A stretch of 64,000 nt of DNA from assembly GCF_907164845.1 (NCBI RefSeq), contig NZ_OU015430.1, positions 2,532,001 to 2,596,000 on the forward strand, given 5' to 3'. Below, piece after piece: positions 1-8,104 of this stretch. Below the pieces are notes generated by a model. It did no database searches. It was not told the DNA's origin and worked only from the letters and a program-made list of their open reading frames with translations. Positions within the stretch are counted from its first letter, which is position 1. Every line of letters starts with the position of its first letter. This stretch comes from Lysobacter luteus. GTDB taxonomy: Bacteria; Pseudomonadota; Gammaproteobacteria; Xanthomonadales; Xanthomonadaceae. Made by a program: the position numbers and the translations under genes.

Positions 1-13
1 CGCTGCCGCCGCC

Positions 14-847
14 TTAGCGAACTGGGCTGTTCAGGCGTTCGCCGGCATCCGGCGGTGGCGTGCCGATGCTGCCCTGCGCCATGTCCGCGCGCGGGGCGCC
101 TGCGGGCAACGCGATGAGCTGTGTCTGCAGGTCGTGCAGGATCACGTCGTCGCCCGGCAGCCAGGTGCGGTCGTCGCGGCCGCGGTAGTGCCGATGGAAC
201 GCCGCCAGCGCCGCCCCCGGGTCGGCCAGGTCGTATCCCACCAGCCGCAGCGCCGCCCACGGGTCGAAGCCGGGCGGTGGCAGCCCCACGCCCCCCGTCG
301 GCCACAATCCGAAGCCGGCCTCAGCCAGCCGCTGCCACGGGAACCACGCGCTCGGGTCGTCCTTCTTGGTTGGCGCGATGTCGCCGTGCCCGACGACCAG
401 GTGCGGTTGGATGCCGTTGCGCTCGACGATGTCAGCCAGCAGCACCAGCAGCGACTGGATCTGCGCCTCGCTGAAAGGTTCGTGGCCGTCGTTGTCGAGC
501 TCGATCCCGATCGAGGTCGAGTTGAGGTCGTTGATGCCGGCCCAGCTGCTGTCGCCGGCATGCCATGCACGCGCCTGTTCGGACACCAGCTGGTAACGCC
601 GGCCGTCGTCGCCGATCAGGTAGTGCGAGCTCACCGGGCCACCCGCGTTGCCCGTCTGCAGCACCCGCAACGCGCCCTCGGCCGAGTCCATCGCGGTGTG
701 GTGCAGCACGATGACCCGCGCGCGCCGCGGCCCGTGGTTGGGTGACGCGTGCCATTCGGCAAGCGGGTTGCGCGGCGGCGACGTCGTCGTGCAGCCGGCC
801 AGCGCGACGGCAGCGAAGGAAAGTGCGAGGAGCAGCAATCGCATCAT
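14..847 (-). CDS. amiD: N-acetylmuramoyl-L-alanine amidase, AmiD-type lipoprotein
   Basis: Peptidoglycan amidase that cleaves the bond between MurNAc lactyl and L-Ala, probably anchored in the outer membrane facing the periplasm. The protein is 277 aa. It starts with a lipoprotein signal ending in LAGC (lipidated Cys19), followed by an Amidase_2 domain. His49-His50 (VLHHTA) and the later GHGDIAPTKKDDP segment carry the expected zinc ligands. The open frame extends about 100 codons upstream, but only the start at 847 gives a signal peptide; a second ATG follows immediately. Cytosolic AmpD lacks a signal peptide, so the lipobox argues for AmiD. Substrate range cannot be told from sequence. Confidence 0.85.
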   Translation of the reverse strand: MMRLLLLALSFAAVALAGCTTTSPPRNPLAEWHASPNHGPRRARVIVLHHTAMDSAEGALRVLQTGNAGGPVSSHYLIGDDGRRYQLVSEQARAWHAGDSSWAGINDLNSTSIGIELDNDGHEPFSEAQIQSLLVLLADIVERNGIQPHLVVGHGDIAPTKKDDPSAWFPWQRLAEAGFGLWPTGGVGLPPPGFDPWAALRLVGYDLADPGAALAAFHRHYRGRDDRTWLPGDDVILHDLQTQLIALPAGAPRADMAQGSIGTPPPDAGERLNSPVR

Positions 848-1091
848 GGGGTTCCGGTCCGATGGGTTGCGCACACCGTAGCGCAGCCCCCGCGTGGTCG
901 CCGCGACGATGGCGCGGCGCGCGCCGTTCCAGTGACGGGACGGTGCATCCACGTTTTCGTGCCTTTGGGCGCGGCGCCGCGCACCCATCTTGTTCCCGCA
1001 GCGATGGCTGTCCGGGCATTCCGCCCGGGCCCGTCGCCGGACCATCGCCACTCCCTCCCCCGTCGCGATGTCCGCCAACAGGAGTCGATAC

Positions 1092-1619
1092 ATGAGCATG
1101 CGCAACCTTCTTTCCCGTGGTCTCGTCGCCGCCGTCCTCGGCATGGCCGCCTTGAGCGCCGGTGCCGCCGAGCAACCCGGCTTCTATGTCGGCGCCGGTG
1201 CCGGCCAGGCGATGATCGACGACGGTGCGCTCGACGACGAGGACACCGCGTTCTCCGCGTTCGCCGGCTACCAGGTCAACCCGTACTTCGGCCTCGAGGC
1301 AGGCTACGCCGACCTGGGCAAGACCGAGCCCCTCGGTTCGGCAGGGCCGGAGCTCGAAGCCGATGCCGCCTACCTCGTCGCCGTCGGCACGCTGCCGTTC
1401 ACCGACCGGTTCTCCGGCTATGCCAAGGCCGGCTACAGCGACTGGAACGTTGATACTTCGATCACCGGCGTGTCCGACGACGGCAACGACCCGACCTACG
1501 GCCTTGGCCTGCAGTACCGCTTCACCGACGCGGTCGCGCTGCGCGGCGAGTACAGCCGGTTCGAGATCGACGACAGCGAGATCGACCTGGCCCAGGTGCA
1601 GGTCCGCTTCGACTTCTGA
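1092..1619 (+). CDS. small outer-membrane beta-barrel protein
   Basis: Protein of 175 aa with an N-terminal signal peptide (cleavage near SAGAAEQPG) and a mature part of alternating hydrophobic residues ending in VQVRFDF. This terminal Phe is the usual outer-membrane insertion signal. The repeated pattern YVGAGAG, FAGYQVNPYFGLEAGYADLG, GLGLQYRFTD is typical of eight-strand OmpA-like/OmpW-like barrels (surface antigen beta-barrel families). The start at 1092 has an AGGAG ribosome site 7 nt upstream; a longer open frame upstream lacks one. It is monocistronic, followed by a GC-rich hairpin. Function beyond a small porin-like or structural barrel is not visible. Confidence 0.75.
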   Translation: MSMRNLLSRGLVAAVLGMAALSAGAAEQPGFYVGAGAGQAMIDDGALDDEDTAFSAFAGYQVNPYFGLEAGYADLGKTEPLGSAGPELEADAAYLVAVGTLPFTDRFSGYAKAGYSDWNVDTSITGVSDDGNDPTYGLGLQYRFTDAVALRGEYSRFEIDDSEIDLAQVQVRFDF

Positions 1620-1625
1620 CGGTGT

Positions 1626-1643
1626 GCCCCGCCGCGGCGGGGC
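1626..1643. terminator. GC-rich palindrome after the barrel gene
   Basis: Perfect 18-bp palindrome (GCCCCGCC followed by its complement) a few bases after the stop codon. It has no T-run, so it is at best a weak or factor-dependent terminator or a 3' end protector. Confidence 0.3.
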
Positions 1644-1755
1644 GTGACCGCGGGACACGGGTCGCCGGGATTCCGGCGGCCCGTTTTCGTTATGGGCCGG
1701 CGCGTGGACGCTGGGCCTCCGATCATGCAATCTGCCCCGGCAGCCACTGCAGGGG

Positions 1756-3126
1756 ATGTCCTTGAACGCACCGAACCCGTCCGGCGTCGCCGCGCCTGCT
1801 CCCACGCCCACGCCGCCCGGCGACCCGACGATGGTCCGGGCGGTCAGCCGCTGGCAGTTGTTCGGCCTGTCGATCAACGACGTCATCGGCAGCGGCATCT
1901 ACCTGCTGCCGGCGGCGGCCGCGTTGTTGCTCGGTCCGGCCAGCCTGTGGGCGGTGCTGCTGGCTGGCGGGGCGGTGGCGCTGCTGGTGCTGTGCTACGC
2001 GCAGGCGTCCAGCTATTTCGACCAGCCCGGTGGCGGCTACCTCTACGCGCGGGAGGCGTTCGGGCCCTTCGTCGGTTTCGAGGTCGGCTGGATGCTGTTC
2101 CTGACGCGCATCGCCAGCGCCGCCGCGCTGAGCAACGGCCTGGCCGAGGCGGTCACCCATTTCTGGCCGGGTGCGGCCGACGGCGGCGTGCGCATCGCGA
2201 TCGTGGTCGGCTCGCTGGCCTTCCTGGTCATCGTCAACGTGGTCGGCGTGCGCGCCGCCGCTCGCACCGGCGTGTTCCTGGCGATCGCCAAGCTGTTGCC
2301 GCTGCTGATGTTCATCGCCATCGGTGCGATGTACGTCGACAGTTCGATGGCCGCGCCGCTGGCCGGTGATATCCCGCTGCGCGACCTGGGCGAGGCGGCG
2401 CTGCTGCTGCTGTTCGCCTACGCCGGTTTCGAGAACCTGCCCGCGGCCGCCGGCGAATACCGCAACCCACGCCGCGACGTGCCGTTCGCGTTGCTGGCGA
2501 TGATCGCCACGGTGACGCTGGTGTACTTCGCGGTGCAATGGGTCGCACTGGGCACCCTGCCCGGCCTGGCGCAGTCGCAGACGCCGCTGGCGGACGCTGC
2601 GGCACGCTTCGGTGGCGGCTGGTTGGCACTGCTGCTGACGGTCGGCGCGACGGTGTCGATCCTGGGCACCAACAGCAACACGATCATGCTCGGGCCGCGC
2701 TACCTGCATGCGCTTGCGCTGGACGGCTACGGCCCGCGCGCACTGGCGTCGGTGCACCCGCGCTTCCGCACGCCGGCGGTTGCCATCATCACGCTGGGCG
2801 TGCTGTCACTGGCGCTCGCGCTGACGGGATCGTTCGTGCAACTGGCGTTGCTTTCGGTGGTCGCGCGGCTGTTTACCTACATCGGCACCGCGGTGTCCGT
2901 GCTGGTGCTGCAGCGCCGCCATGGCGATGCACCTGGCGCGATGCAGCTGCCCGGTGGGCCGCTGATCCCGGTGCTGGCGTTGCTGCTGTCGCTCGGGCTG
3001 CTGGCCAGTGCGAAGCCGGAGAACCTGGTTGCCGGCGCGATCGCGCTGGCCACCGGCGCGGTGGTCTTCCTGTTCCGCCGCAAGCCGGTGTCGGCAACCA
3101 CGATCCCGGGACAGCCGCTGCCCTGA
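1756..3126 (+). CDS. APC-family amino acid permease
   Basis: Inner-membrane amino acid/polyamine transporter of the APC superfamily, 456 aa with about 12 hydrophobic segments. The first helix carries the family signature IGSGIYLLP (near residue 44), where the unwound substrate-binding stretch lies. A second signature, FAYAGFENLPAAAGEYRNP, sits in the middle, as in helix 6 of AdiC/ApcT-like proteins. The first 25 residues are Pro/Ala-rich and could be trimmed if Met26 is the true start. It stands alone, convergent with the flavoprotein gene. Substrate is not determinable; basic or neutral amino acids are typical. Confidence 0.85.
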   Translation: MSLNAPNPSGVAAPAPTPTPPGDPTMVRAVSRWQLFGLSINDVIGSGIYLLPAAAALLLGPASLWAVLLAGGAVALLVLCYAQASSYFDQPGGGYLYAREAFGPFVGFEVGWMLFLTRIASAAALSNGLAEAVTHFWPGAADGGVRIAIVVGSLAFLVIVNVVGVRAAARTGVFLAIAKLLPLLMFIAIGAMYVDSSMAAPLAGDIPLRDLGEAALLLLFAYAGFENLPAAAGEYRNPRRDVPFALLAMIATVTLVYFAVQWVALGTLPGLAQSQTPLADAAARFGGGWLALLLTVGATVSILGTNSNTIMLGPRYLHALALDGYGPRALASVHPRFRTPAVAIITLGVLSLALALTGSFVQLALLSVVARLFTYIGTAVSVLVLQRRHGDAPGAMQLPGGPLIPVLALLLSLGLLASAKPENLVAGAIALATGAVVFLFRRKPVSATTIPGQPLP

Positions 3127-3172
3127 GGCCTCGGGCAGGCGTCGGCTTGCCTTAGGCGCCGCGCGGCCCGGC

Positions 3173-4063
3173 CTACGCCGGGTTGGCAGGCAGCGCGTTG
3201 TGCACGTGGGTGGCTGCGATGGCGGCGTGTCCGGTCGCCACCGCGATCTGGTTGAGCGCGCTGACGACATCGCCGATCGCGTACAGGCCGGGGACGCTGG
3301 TCATCTGGTGCCGATCGACCCGCAGCGCGCCCTCGTCGTCGGTCACCGCGCCGAGGGCCGTGGCGAGCCCGGATTTCTGCCGCGCGCCGAGCATCGGGTA
3401 GACGACATCGAAGGCCCGGCTTTCGCCACCGATGAGAAAGTGGCAACGCCGGCCGTCGAACGACAGGCCGCCGGAAGGAGGCGTTACCTCGATCCCGGCA
3501 TCGGCGAGACGGCCGCGCGCAGCGGCATCGACAATCCCGTCGCTTGGCACCACCGCGACACGCTTCGAGAATGTGCGGATGAACACCGCATGGTTGACCG
3601 TTTCCGACAGCGGGCCATGCACCGCGATGTCCTGGTCGATCGCCTCGTAGCCATCGCAGACCGGGCACAGCCGTACCGCACCGCAGGCGACCGCGTCCTC
3701 CAGTCCATCCAGGGCCGGCATCACGTCCTCGCACCCGGTCGCGAGGATCACCTTGCGGGCGGCGACCTCCAGCCCGTCGCCGGAAAGCACGAAGTTGTCA
3801 CCGTCGCGCCGGATCCCGGTGACCTCGGTCGACTCGATCCGGGCATTGCACCCGCGCGCCTGCACCATCAGCCGCGCGAGGTAGTCGCGCCCGCTGACGC
3901 CCGATGGGAAGCCGGGACAGTTGTGGCTTTCCGGAATCCAGCGGGCGCGGCCGTTGCCGGCATCGATCAGCACCGCCGACCGGCGGAAGCGTGCAAGGTA
4001 GATGGCGGCCGTCAGCCCGCCCGGGCCACCGCCGACAATCGCGCAGTCGAGCGGCTTGGCCAT
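3173..4063 (-). CDS. thioredoxin-reductase-like FAD oxidoreductase
   Basis: Flavoprotein of 296 aa related to the thioredoxin reductase family. The FAD dinucleotide motif GGGPGG is at 11-16, ATGCED at 108-113 and a redox-active CPVC pair at 133-136. The C-terminal FAD motif is YAIGDVV. The second nucleotide site normally has GxGxxA, but here the stretch is VHGPLSETVNHA (148-159), so NAD(P)H use is doubtful. The CPVCDGYE context resembles low-molecular-weight thiol oxidases and reductases of the GliT/HlmI kind more than classical TrxB (CATC). No thioredoxin gene is adjacent. It may be a disulfide oxidase or a reductase with an unusual electron donor. Confidence 0.75.
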   Translation of the reverse strand: MAKPLDCAIVGGGPGGLTAAIYLARFRRSAVLIDAGNGRARWIPESHNCPGFPSGVSGRDYLARLMVQARGCNARIESTEVTGIRRDGDNFVLSGDGLEVAARKVILATGCEDVMPALDGLEDAVACGAVRLCPVCDGYEAIDQDIAVHGPLSETVNHAVFIRTFSKRVAVVPSDGIVDAAARGRLADAGIEVTPPSGGLSFDGRRCHFLIGGESRAFDVVYPMLGARQKSGLATALGAVTDDEGALRVDRHQMTSVPGLYAIGDVVSALNQIAVATGHAAIAATHVHNALPANPA

Positions 4064-4101
4064 CGGTCAGCCCGCCAGCAGCGGGCCGGGTGCGCGGCGG
4101 G

Positions 4102-4947
4102 TCAGCCGCACTTGCTGTAACCGCAGTTCAGGCAGGTGGCACAGCCGTCCATGATCACCACGGCCTTGGTGCTGCACTTGTGGCACATCGTGGCGCTGGG
4201 CGGGAAGGCGACGCCGCCGTCGCCGGTGACCTCGACGTCCTCGTCGCGCGGGGCGTCACTGATACGCGGCTCGGGGAACAGCTGGCCGCTGCGGTCGTCA
4301 CGGAGCACGCTGCCTTCCGCCGCCGGCGCAGGGGCCGGGCTTATTTCAGCGTTTTTTTTTGAGTCGAGCGCGGCGTAGGCGGCGCGCTTCTCGGCGATCA
4401 GCGCGCGCTGCTCGGCGCTCATCTCGGGGTCGTGCATCATCCCGATCGCCTTGAGGTGGTCCTCGACGATGCTGCCCAGCTCGGCCACCAGCGACGGCAT
4501 GTACACGCCACCGGCCTTGAAGTAGCCGCCCTTGGGGTCGAACACGGCCTTCATCTCGTCGACCAGGAAGGTCACGTCGCCGCCCTTGCGGAACACGGCC
4601 GACATGATGCGCGTGAGCGCCACGATCCACTGGAAGTGGTCCATGTTCTTGGAGTTGATGAAGATCTCGAACGGCCGGCGCTGCTCGTGCTCGCTGCCGG
4701 CGTTGAGCACGATGTCGTTGATCGTCACGTACAGGGCGTGCTCGAACAACGGCGTCTTGAGCTTGTAGGTGGAGCCGATGAGGGTCTCGGGACGCTCGAT
4801 CTTCTCGTGCATCTGGATGACGTTGGCGCCCGGCGTCGCGGCGGCCTCGGCATCACGCGCAGCGGCAGCGGCTTTCGCCTCCCGCGCCCGGTCCTCCTGG
4901 CTGACGACGCTGTAACCCTTGATTTTCTGGTCGATCTTGACGGCCAT
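4102..4947 (-). CDS. nrdJb: ribonucleotide reductase class II C-terminal subunit NrdJb
   Basis: Separate C-terminal part of the adenosylcobalamin-dependent ribonucleotide reductase, 281 aa. After an Ala-rich linker (about 20-45) comes a TSCPD-type domain (about 60-170, with SKNMDHFQWIVALTRIMSAVFRKGGD), as in single-chain NrdJ proteins. The C-terminus is cysteine-rich: C255-x2-C258, C269-x2-C272-x2-C275 and C280. These fit a zinc-ribbon-like tail plus the mobile Cys pair that re-reduces the active site in this enzyme class. It lies downstream of nrdJa, separated from it by the H1-like gene. A run of nine A residues at codons 196-199 is unusual in this GC-rich gene and sits between the TSCPD part and the Cys tail. 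Confidence 0.85.
   Translation of the reverse strand: MAVKIDQKIKGYSVVSQEDRAREAKAAAAARDAEAAATPGANVIQMHEKIERPETLIGSTYKLKTPLFEHALYVTINDIVLNAGSEHEQRRPFEIFINSKNMDHFQWIVALTRIMSAVFRKGGDVTFLVDEMKAVFDPKGGYFKAGGVYMPSLVAELGSIVEDHLKAIGMMHDPEMSAEQRALIAEKRAAYAALDSKKNAEISPAPAPAAEGSVLRDDRSGQLFPEPRISDAPRDEDVEVTGDGGVAFPPSATMCHKCSTKAVVIMDGCATCLNCGYSKCG
4352..4360 (-). repeat. A9 homopolymer inside nrdJb
   Basis: Nine consecutive A on the coding strand (T on +), reading Ser-Lys-Lys-Asn at residues 196-199. It is a candidate slippage site. A one-base shift would remove the C-terminal cysteine tail. Confidence 0.9.
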
Positions 4948-5025
4948 TGGCCAGCTCCTGGTGTTGCGTATCCGGTACAGGCGTCCCGCCTCCCCGCCCG
5001 CTGGGCGGAGAGGCGGTCACGCGGC

Positions 5026-5826
5026 TTACGTGTTGCGGGTGCTGCGCTTGGCGGCCGACTTGCGGGCCGGCGCCTTGCGGGTGGCGGACTTGCTGGCGGC
5101 TGCCTTGCGGGCCGGCGCCTTCTTTGCCGGCGCCCGCTTGGTCGTCGCCTTTTTCGCGGTGGCCTTCTTCGCAGCGGACTTCCGGGCCGTCGCCTTTTTG
5201 GCAACGGGTGCCTTCTTCGCGACCGCCTTGCGGGCGGTGCTCTTCCGGCCGGTCGTCTTCGCCGCTGCAGTCTTCTTGCCGACCGTCTTCCGCGTGGCGG
5301 TCTTTTTGCTTGCGGACTTCCTGGTTGCAGCCTTCTTGGTCGCGGTCTTCTTGGTCGCGGCCTTGCTGGTTGTCTTCTTCGTTGCAGCCTTCCTGGTCGC
5401 GGCCCTGGTGCCGGTGGCCTTCTTCGCCGCCGACTTGCGGGTCGTTCCGGTCGACGACTTCTTGGCCGGTGCCTTCTTCGCCGCAGTCTTCGTCGTCGTC
5501 GACTTGGTCGTGGCCTTCTTGCTGGCCGATTTCTTGCTCGTCGACTTCTTGCTCGCAGACTTCGTGGCGGCGGCGCGCTTGCCGACGCCACTGCTTTCCA
5601 GCTTGCTCGCTTCCTTGCGTGCGTTGGCGCTGGCCCGGGCCAGCTTCTTTTTGGCGTTGCCGACCGACGTGCTCGCCGCCTTGCGCACGCGGGTGGCGCT
5701 GGTGCGGACGGTGGCGGCGGCCTCGCCGGCCGTGTTGGCGATGGTGGTGCCGATGTTGCCGGCGGTTTCCTTGACGCTGTCGGCGGCCTGCGAAAGCGTG
5801 GCCGTCACTCCATTACCGTTGCTCAT
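5026..5826 (-). CDS. histone H1-like Lys/Ala-rich repeat protein
   Basis: Protein of 266 aa. The first 75 residues are amphipathic (SQAADSVKETAGNIGTT), reminiscent of helical LEA-like or phasin-like segments. The remaining 190 or so are repeats of K-K-[AST] with spacers such as SASKK, TATRK and KAPAK, very basic and lacking aromatics. This resembles the C-terminal tails of eukaryotic H1 and bacterial AlgP/HctB-like DNA-binding proteins, so nucleoid binding is likely. A strong GAGGAGG ribosome site precedes the ATG. It lies between nrdJa and nrdJb on the same strand with gaps of 124 and 78 bp. The repeats make its length likely to vary among strains. Confidence 0.8.
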   Translation of the reverse strand: MSNGNGVTATLSQAADSVKETAGNIGTTIANTAGEAAATVRTSATRVRKAASTSVGNAKKKLARASANARKEASKLESSGVGKRAAATKSASKKSTSKKSASKKATTKSTTTKTAAKKAPAKKSSTGTTRKSAAKKATGTRAATRKAATKKTTSKAATKKTATKKAATRKSASKKTATRKTVGKKTAAAKTTGRKSTARKAVAKKAPVAKKATARKSAAKKATAKKATTKRAPAKKAPARKAAASKSATRKAPARKSAAKRSTRNT

Positions 5827-5868
5827 GTGCCCTCCTCGCGGGCGTCGTATTGGCTTGCGGGTAACGCG

Positions 5869-5890
5869 GGTGAAACCTTTCGGTGAAACC
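5869..5890. promoter_or_regulatory. direct repeat upstream of the H1-like gene
   Basis: Two copies of GGTGAAACC (5869-5877 and 5882-5890, period 13) lie 43-64 nt before the start of the H1-like gene, in the gap after nrdJa. A transcription-factor site is possible. I see no convincing promoter hexamers. Confidence 0.3.
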
Positions 5891-5950
5891 AGTGTGTTAC
5901 CACGCCGATGCTATACCCGCGGCGCGCGGATGAGACAGTGAAGCCAGCCA

Positions 5951-8104
5951 TCAGAACTTGCCGTAGTACCCCTCTTTCAGGGCGTCGAACAGGTTGGCGG
6001 CGGTGTGCATTTCGCCGTCGTATTCGATCTGCTCGTTGCCCTTGACCTCGACCACCTGGCCGTCCTCCAGCTCGAACCGGTAGGTCGTGTTTTCCAGGTC
6101 CGCTTCCTTGACCAGCACGCCCTGGAAGGCGGCCGGGTTGAACCGGAACGTGGTACAGCCCTTGAGCCCGCGGGAGTGGGCGTAGGTGTAGATGTCCTTG
6201 AAGTCCTCGTACGGGTAGTCGGTCGGGACGTTGGCGGTCTTGGAGATCGAGCTGTCCACCCACTTCTGGGCGGCGGCCTGGACGTCGACGTGCTGTTTGG
6301 GGGTGACGTCGTCGGCGGCGATGAAGTAGTCGGGCAGCTTCTCGGCCGCGTCCTCGGAGAACGGCATCGCCTTCGGGTTGACCAGCGCGCGGTAGGCCAG
6401 CAGCTCGAACGAGAAGACGTCGACCTTCTCCTTGGACTTCTTGCCCTCGCGGATCACGTTGCGGCTGTAGTGGTGGGCGAAGCTGGGCTCGATGCCGTTG
6501 GAGGCGTTGTTGGCCAGCGACAGCGAGATGGTGCCGGTCGGGGCGATCGAGCTGTGGTGGGTGAAGCGCGCGCCCACCTCGGCCAGCTCGTTGACCAGTT
6601 CCGGCGCGACCTCGGCCACGCGCTGCATGTAACGCGAGTACTTGGCGTGCAGCACCCGGCCCTCGACCTGCTGGCCGATCTTCCAACCGTCCTTCACCAT
6701 CTCCGGGCGCTTGCGCAGCATCTCGGCGTCGACCTCGAAGGTCTCGGCCATGATCGGCGCCGGGCCCTTCTCCTTGGCCAGCTCCAGGCCCATCTCCCAG
6801 CCTGCGACGGCCATCTCGCGGGCGATGCGGTCGGTGAACTCGCACGACGCCTCGCTGCCGTACTTCATCCGCAGCATGGTCACGGTGCTGCCCAGGCCGA
6901 GGAAGCCCATGCCATGGCGGCGCTTGCGCATGATCTCGTTGCGCTGCTGCTCCAGCGGCAGGCCGTTGACCTCGACCACGTTGTCGAGCATGCGGGTGAA
7001 CACGCGCACGACCTCGCGGTACTCGTCCCAGTCGAACTCGGCCTTGTCGGTGAACGCGTTGCGCACGAACTTGGTCAGGTTGACCGAGCCCAGCAGGCAG
7101 GCGCCGTATGCCGGCAGCGGCTGCTCGCCGCAGGGGTTGGTCGCGCGGATGTTCTCGCACCACCAGTTGTTGTTCATCTCGTTGACGCGGTCGATCAGGA
7201 TGAAGCCCGGCTCGGCGTAGTCGTACGTCGAGACCATGATCATGTCCCACAGGTGCCGCGCACGGATGTGGCCGTAGATCTTGCAGGCCACCAGGCCGTC
7301 GTCGCGGACGATGTAGTTGCGGTGGGTCGGCCACTCGCGCCACACGACCTGGGTGGCGTCGTCGAGGTCGACGTCGCCCTTCTCCTTGATGTTGACCGGG
7401 AACACCAGCGGCCAGTCGGCGTCGTCGGCGACGGCTTCCATGAAGCCGTCGGTGATCAGAAGCGACAGGTTGAACTGGCGCAACCGGCCGTCCTCGCGCT
7501 TGGCGCGGATGAAGTCCTTCACGTCCGGGTGGGAGACGTCGAACGTGCCCATCTGTGCGCCGCGGCGACCACCGGCCGACGACACCGTGAAACACATCTT
7601 GTCGTAGATATCCATGAAGGACATCGGGCCGGAGGTGTACGCGCCGGCGCCGGCGACGAACGCGCCGCGCGGCCGCAGCGTGCTGAACTCGTAGCCGATG
7701 CCGCAGCCCGCCTTCAGCGTCAGCCCGGCCTCGTGGACCTTTTCCAGGATGCCGTCCATCGAATCCTCGATGGTGCCCGAGACGGTGCAGTTGATCGTCG
7801 AGGTCGCCGGCTTGTGCGCCAGCGCGCCCGCGTTGGAGGTGATGCGGCCGGCCGGGATCGCGCCGCGGCGCAGCGCCCAGGTAAAGCGCTCCATCCAGTA
7901 CTGCTGCTTCTCGGCGGTCGGCTCGGCCTCCGCCAGCGCCTTGGCAACGCGGCGGTAGGTCGCGTCGATGTCGGCGTCGACCGGCTCGCCGCTCTTGGTC
8001 TTGAGCCGGTACTTCTTGTCCCAGATGTCCTGGGATGCCGGCTGCATCGCAATGTCCTGGGTCGACGTGTCCATCTTCACCGCCTCGAGGCGCACCGTAC
8101 TCAT
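5951..8104 (-). CDS. nrdJa: adenosylcobalamin-dependent ribonucleotide reductase catalytic subunit NrdJa
   Basis: Catalytic part of class II ribonucleotide reductase (717 aa), which makes deoxyribonucleotides using B12-generated radicals and does not need oxygen. The ten-stranded barrel residues are all present: reducing Cys106 (NCTVSGTI), the thiyl site NPCGE with Asn323, Cys325 and Glu327, and the partner Cys336. The 11-residue spacing between Cys325 and Cys336 matches Lactobacillus NrdJ (C408/C419). The protein stops at GYYGKF without the C-terminal Cys tail, which is encoded separately by nrdJb. A TGTCTCCT-like complement (AGGAGACAGG on the coding strand) provides the ribosome site. The upstream promoter and NrdR-box candidate suggest repression when dNTP levels are high. 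Confidence 0.93.
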   Translation of the reverse strand: MSTVRLEAVKMDTSTQDIAMQPASQDIWDKKYRLKTKSGEPVDADIDATYRRVAKALAEAEPTAEKQQYWMERFTWALRRGAIPAGRITSNAGALAHKPATSTINCTVSGTIEDSMDGILEKVHEAGLTLKAGCGIGYEFSTLRPRGAFVAGAGAYTSGPMSFMDIYDKMCFTVSSAGGRRGAQMGTFDVSHPDVKDFIRAKREDGRLRQFNLSLLITDGFMEAVADDADWPLVFPVNIKEKGDVDLDDATQVVWREWPTHRNYIVRDDGLVACKIYGHIRARHLWDMIMVSTYDYAEPGFILIDRVNEMNNNWWCENIRATNPCGEQPLPAYGACLLGSVNLTKFVRNAFTDKAEFDWDEYREVVRVFTRMLDNVVEVNGLPLEQQRNEIMRKRRHGMGFLGLGSTVTMLRMKYGSEASCEFTDRIAREMAVAGWEMGLELAKEKGPAPIMAETFEVDAEMLRKRPEMVKDGWKIGQQVEGRVLHAKYSRYMQRVAEVAPELVNELAEVGARFTHHSSIAPTGTISLSLANNASNGIEPSFAHHYSRNVIREGKKSKEKVDVFSFELLAYRALVNPKAMPFSEDAAEKLPDYFIAADDVTPKQHVDVQAAAQKWVDSSISKTANVPTDYPYEDFKDIYTYAHSRGLKGCTTFRFNPAAFQGVLVKEADLENTTYRFELEDGQVVEVKGNEQIEYDGEMHTAANLFDALKEGYYGKF

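Noticed and set aside
4346-4630. Alternative frame overlapping nrdJb ending at the A9 tract
   Set aside because: It is the shifted frame of nrdJb with no independent start or motif; only slippage could use it.
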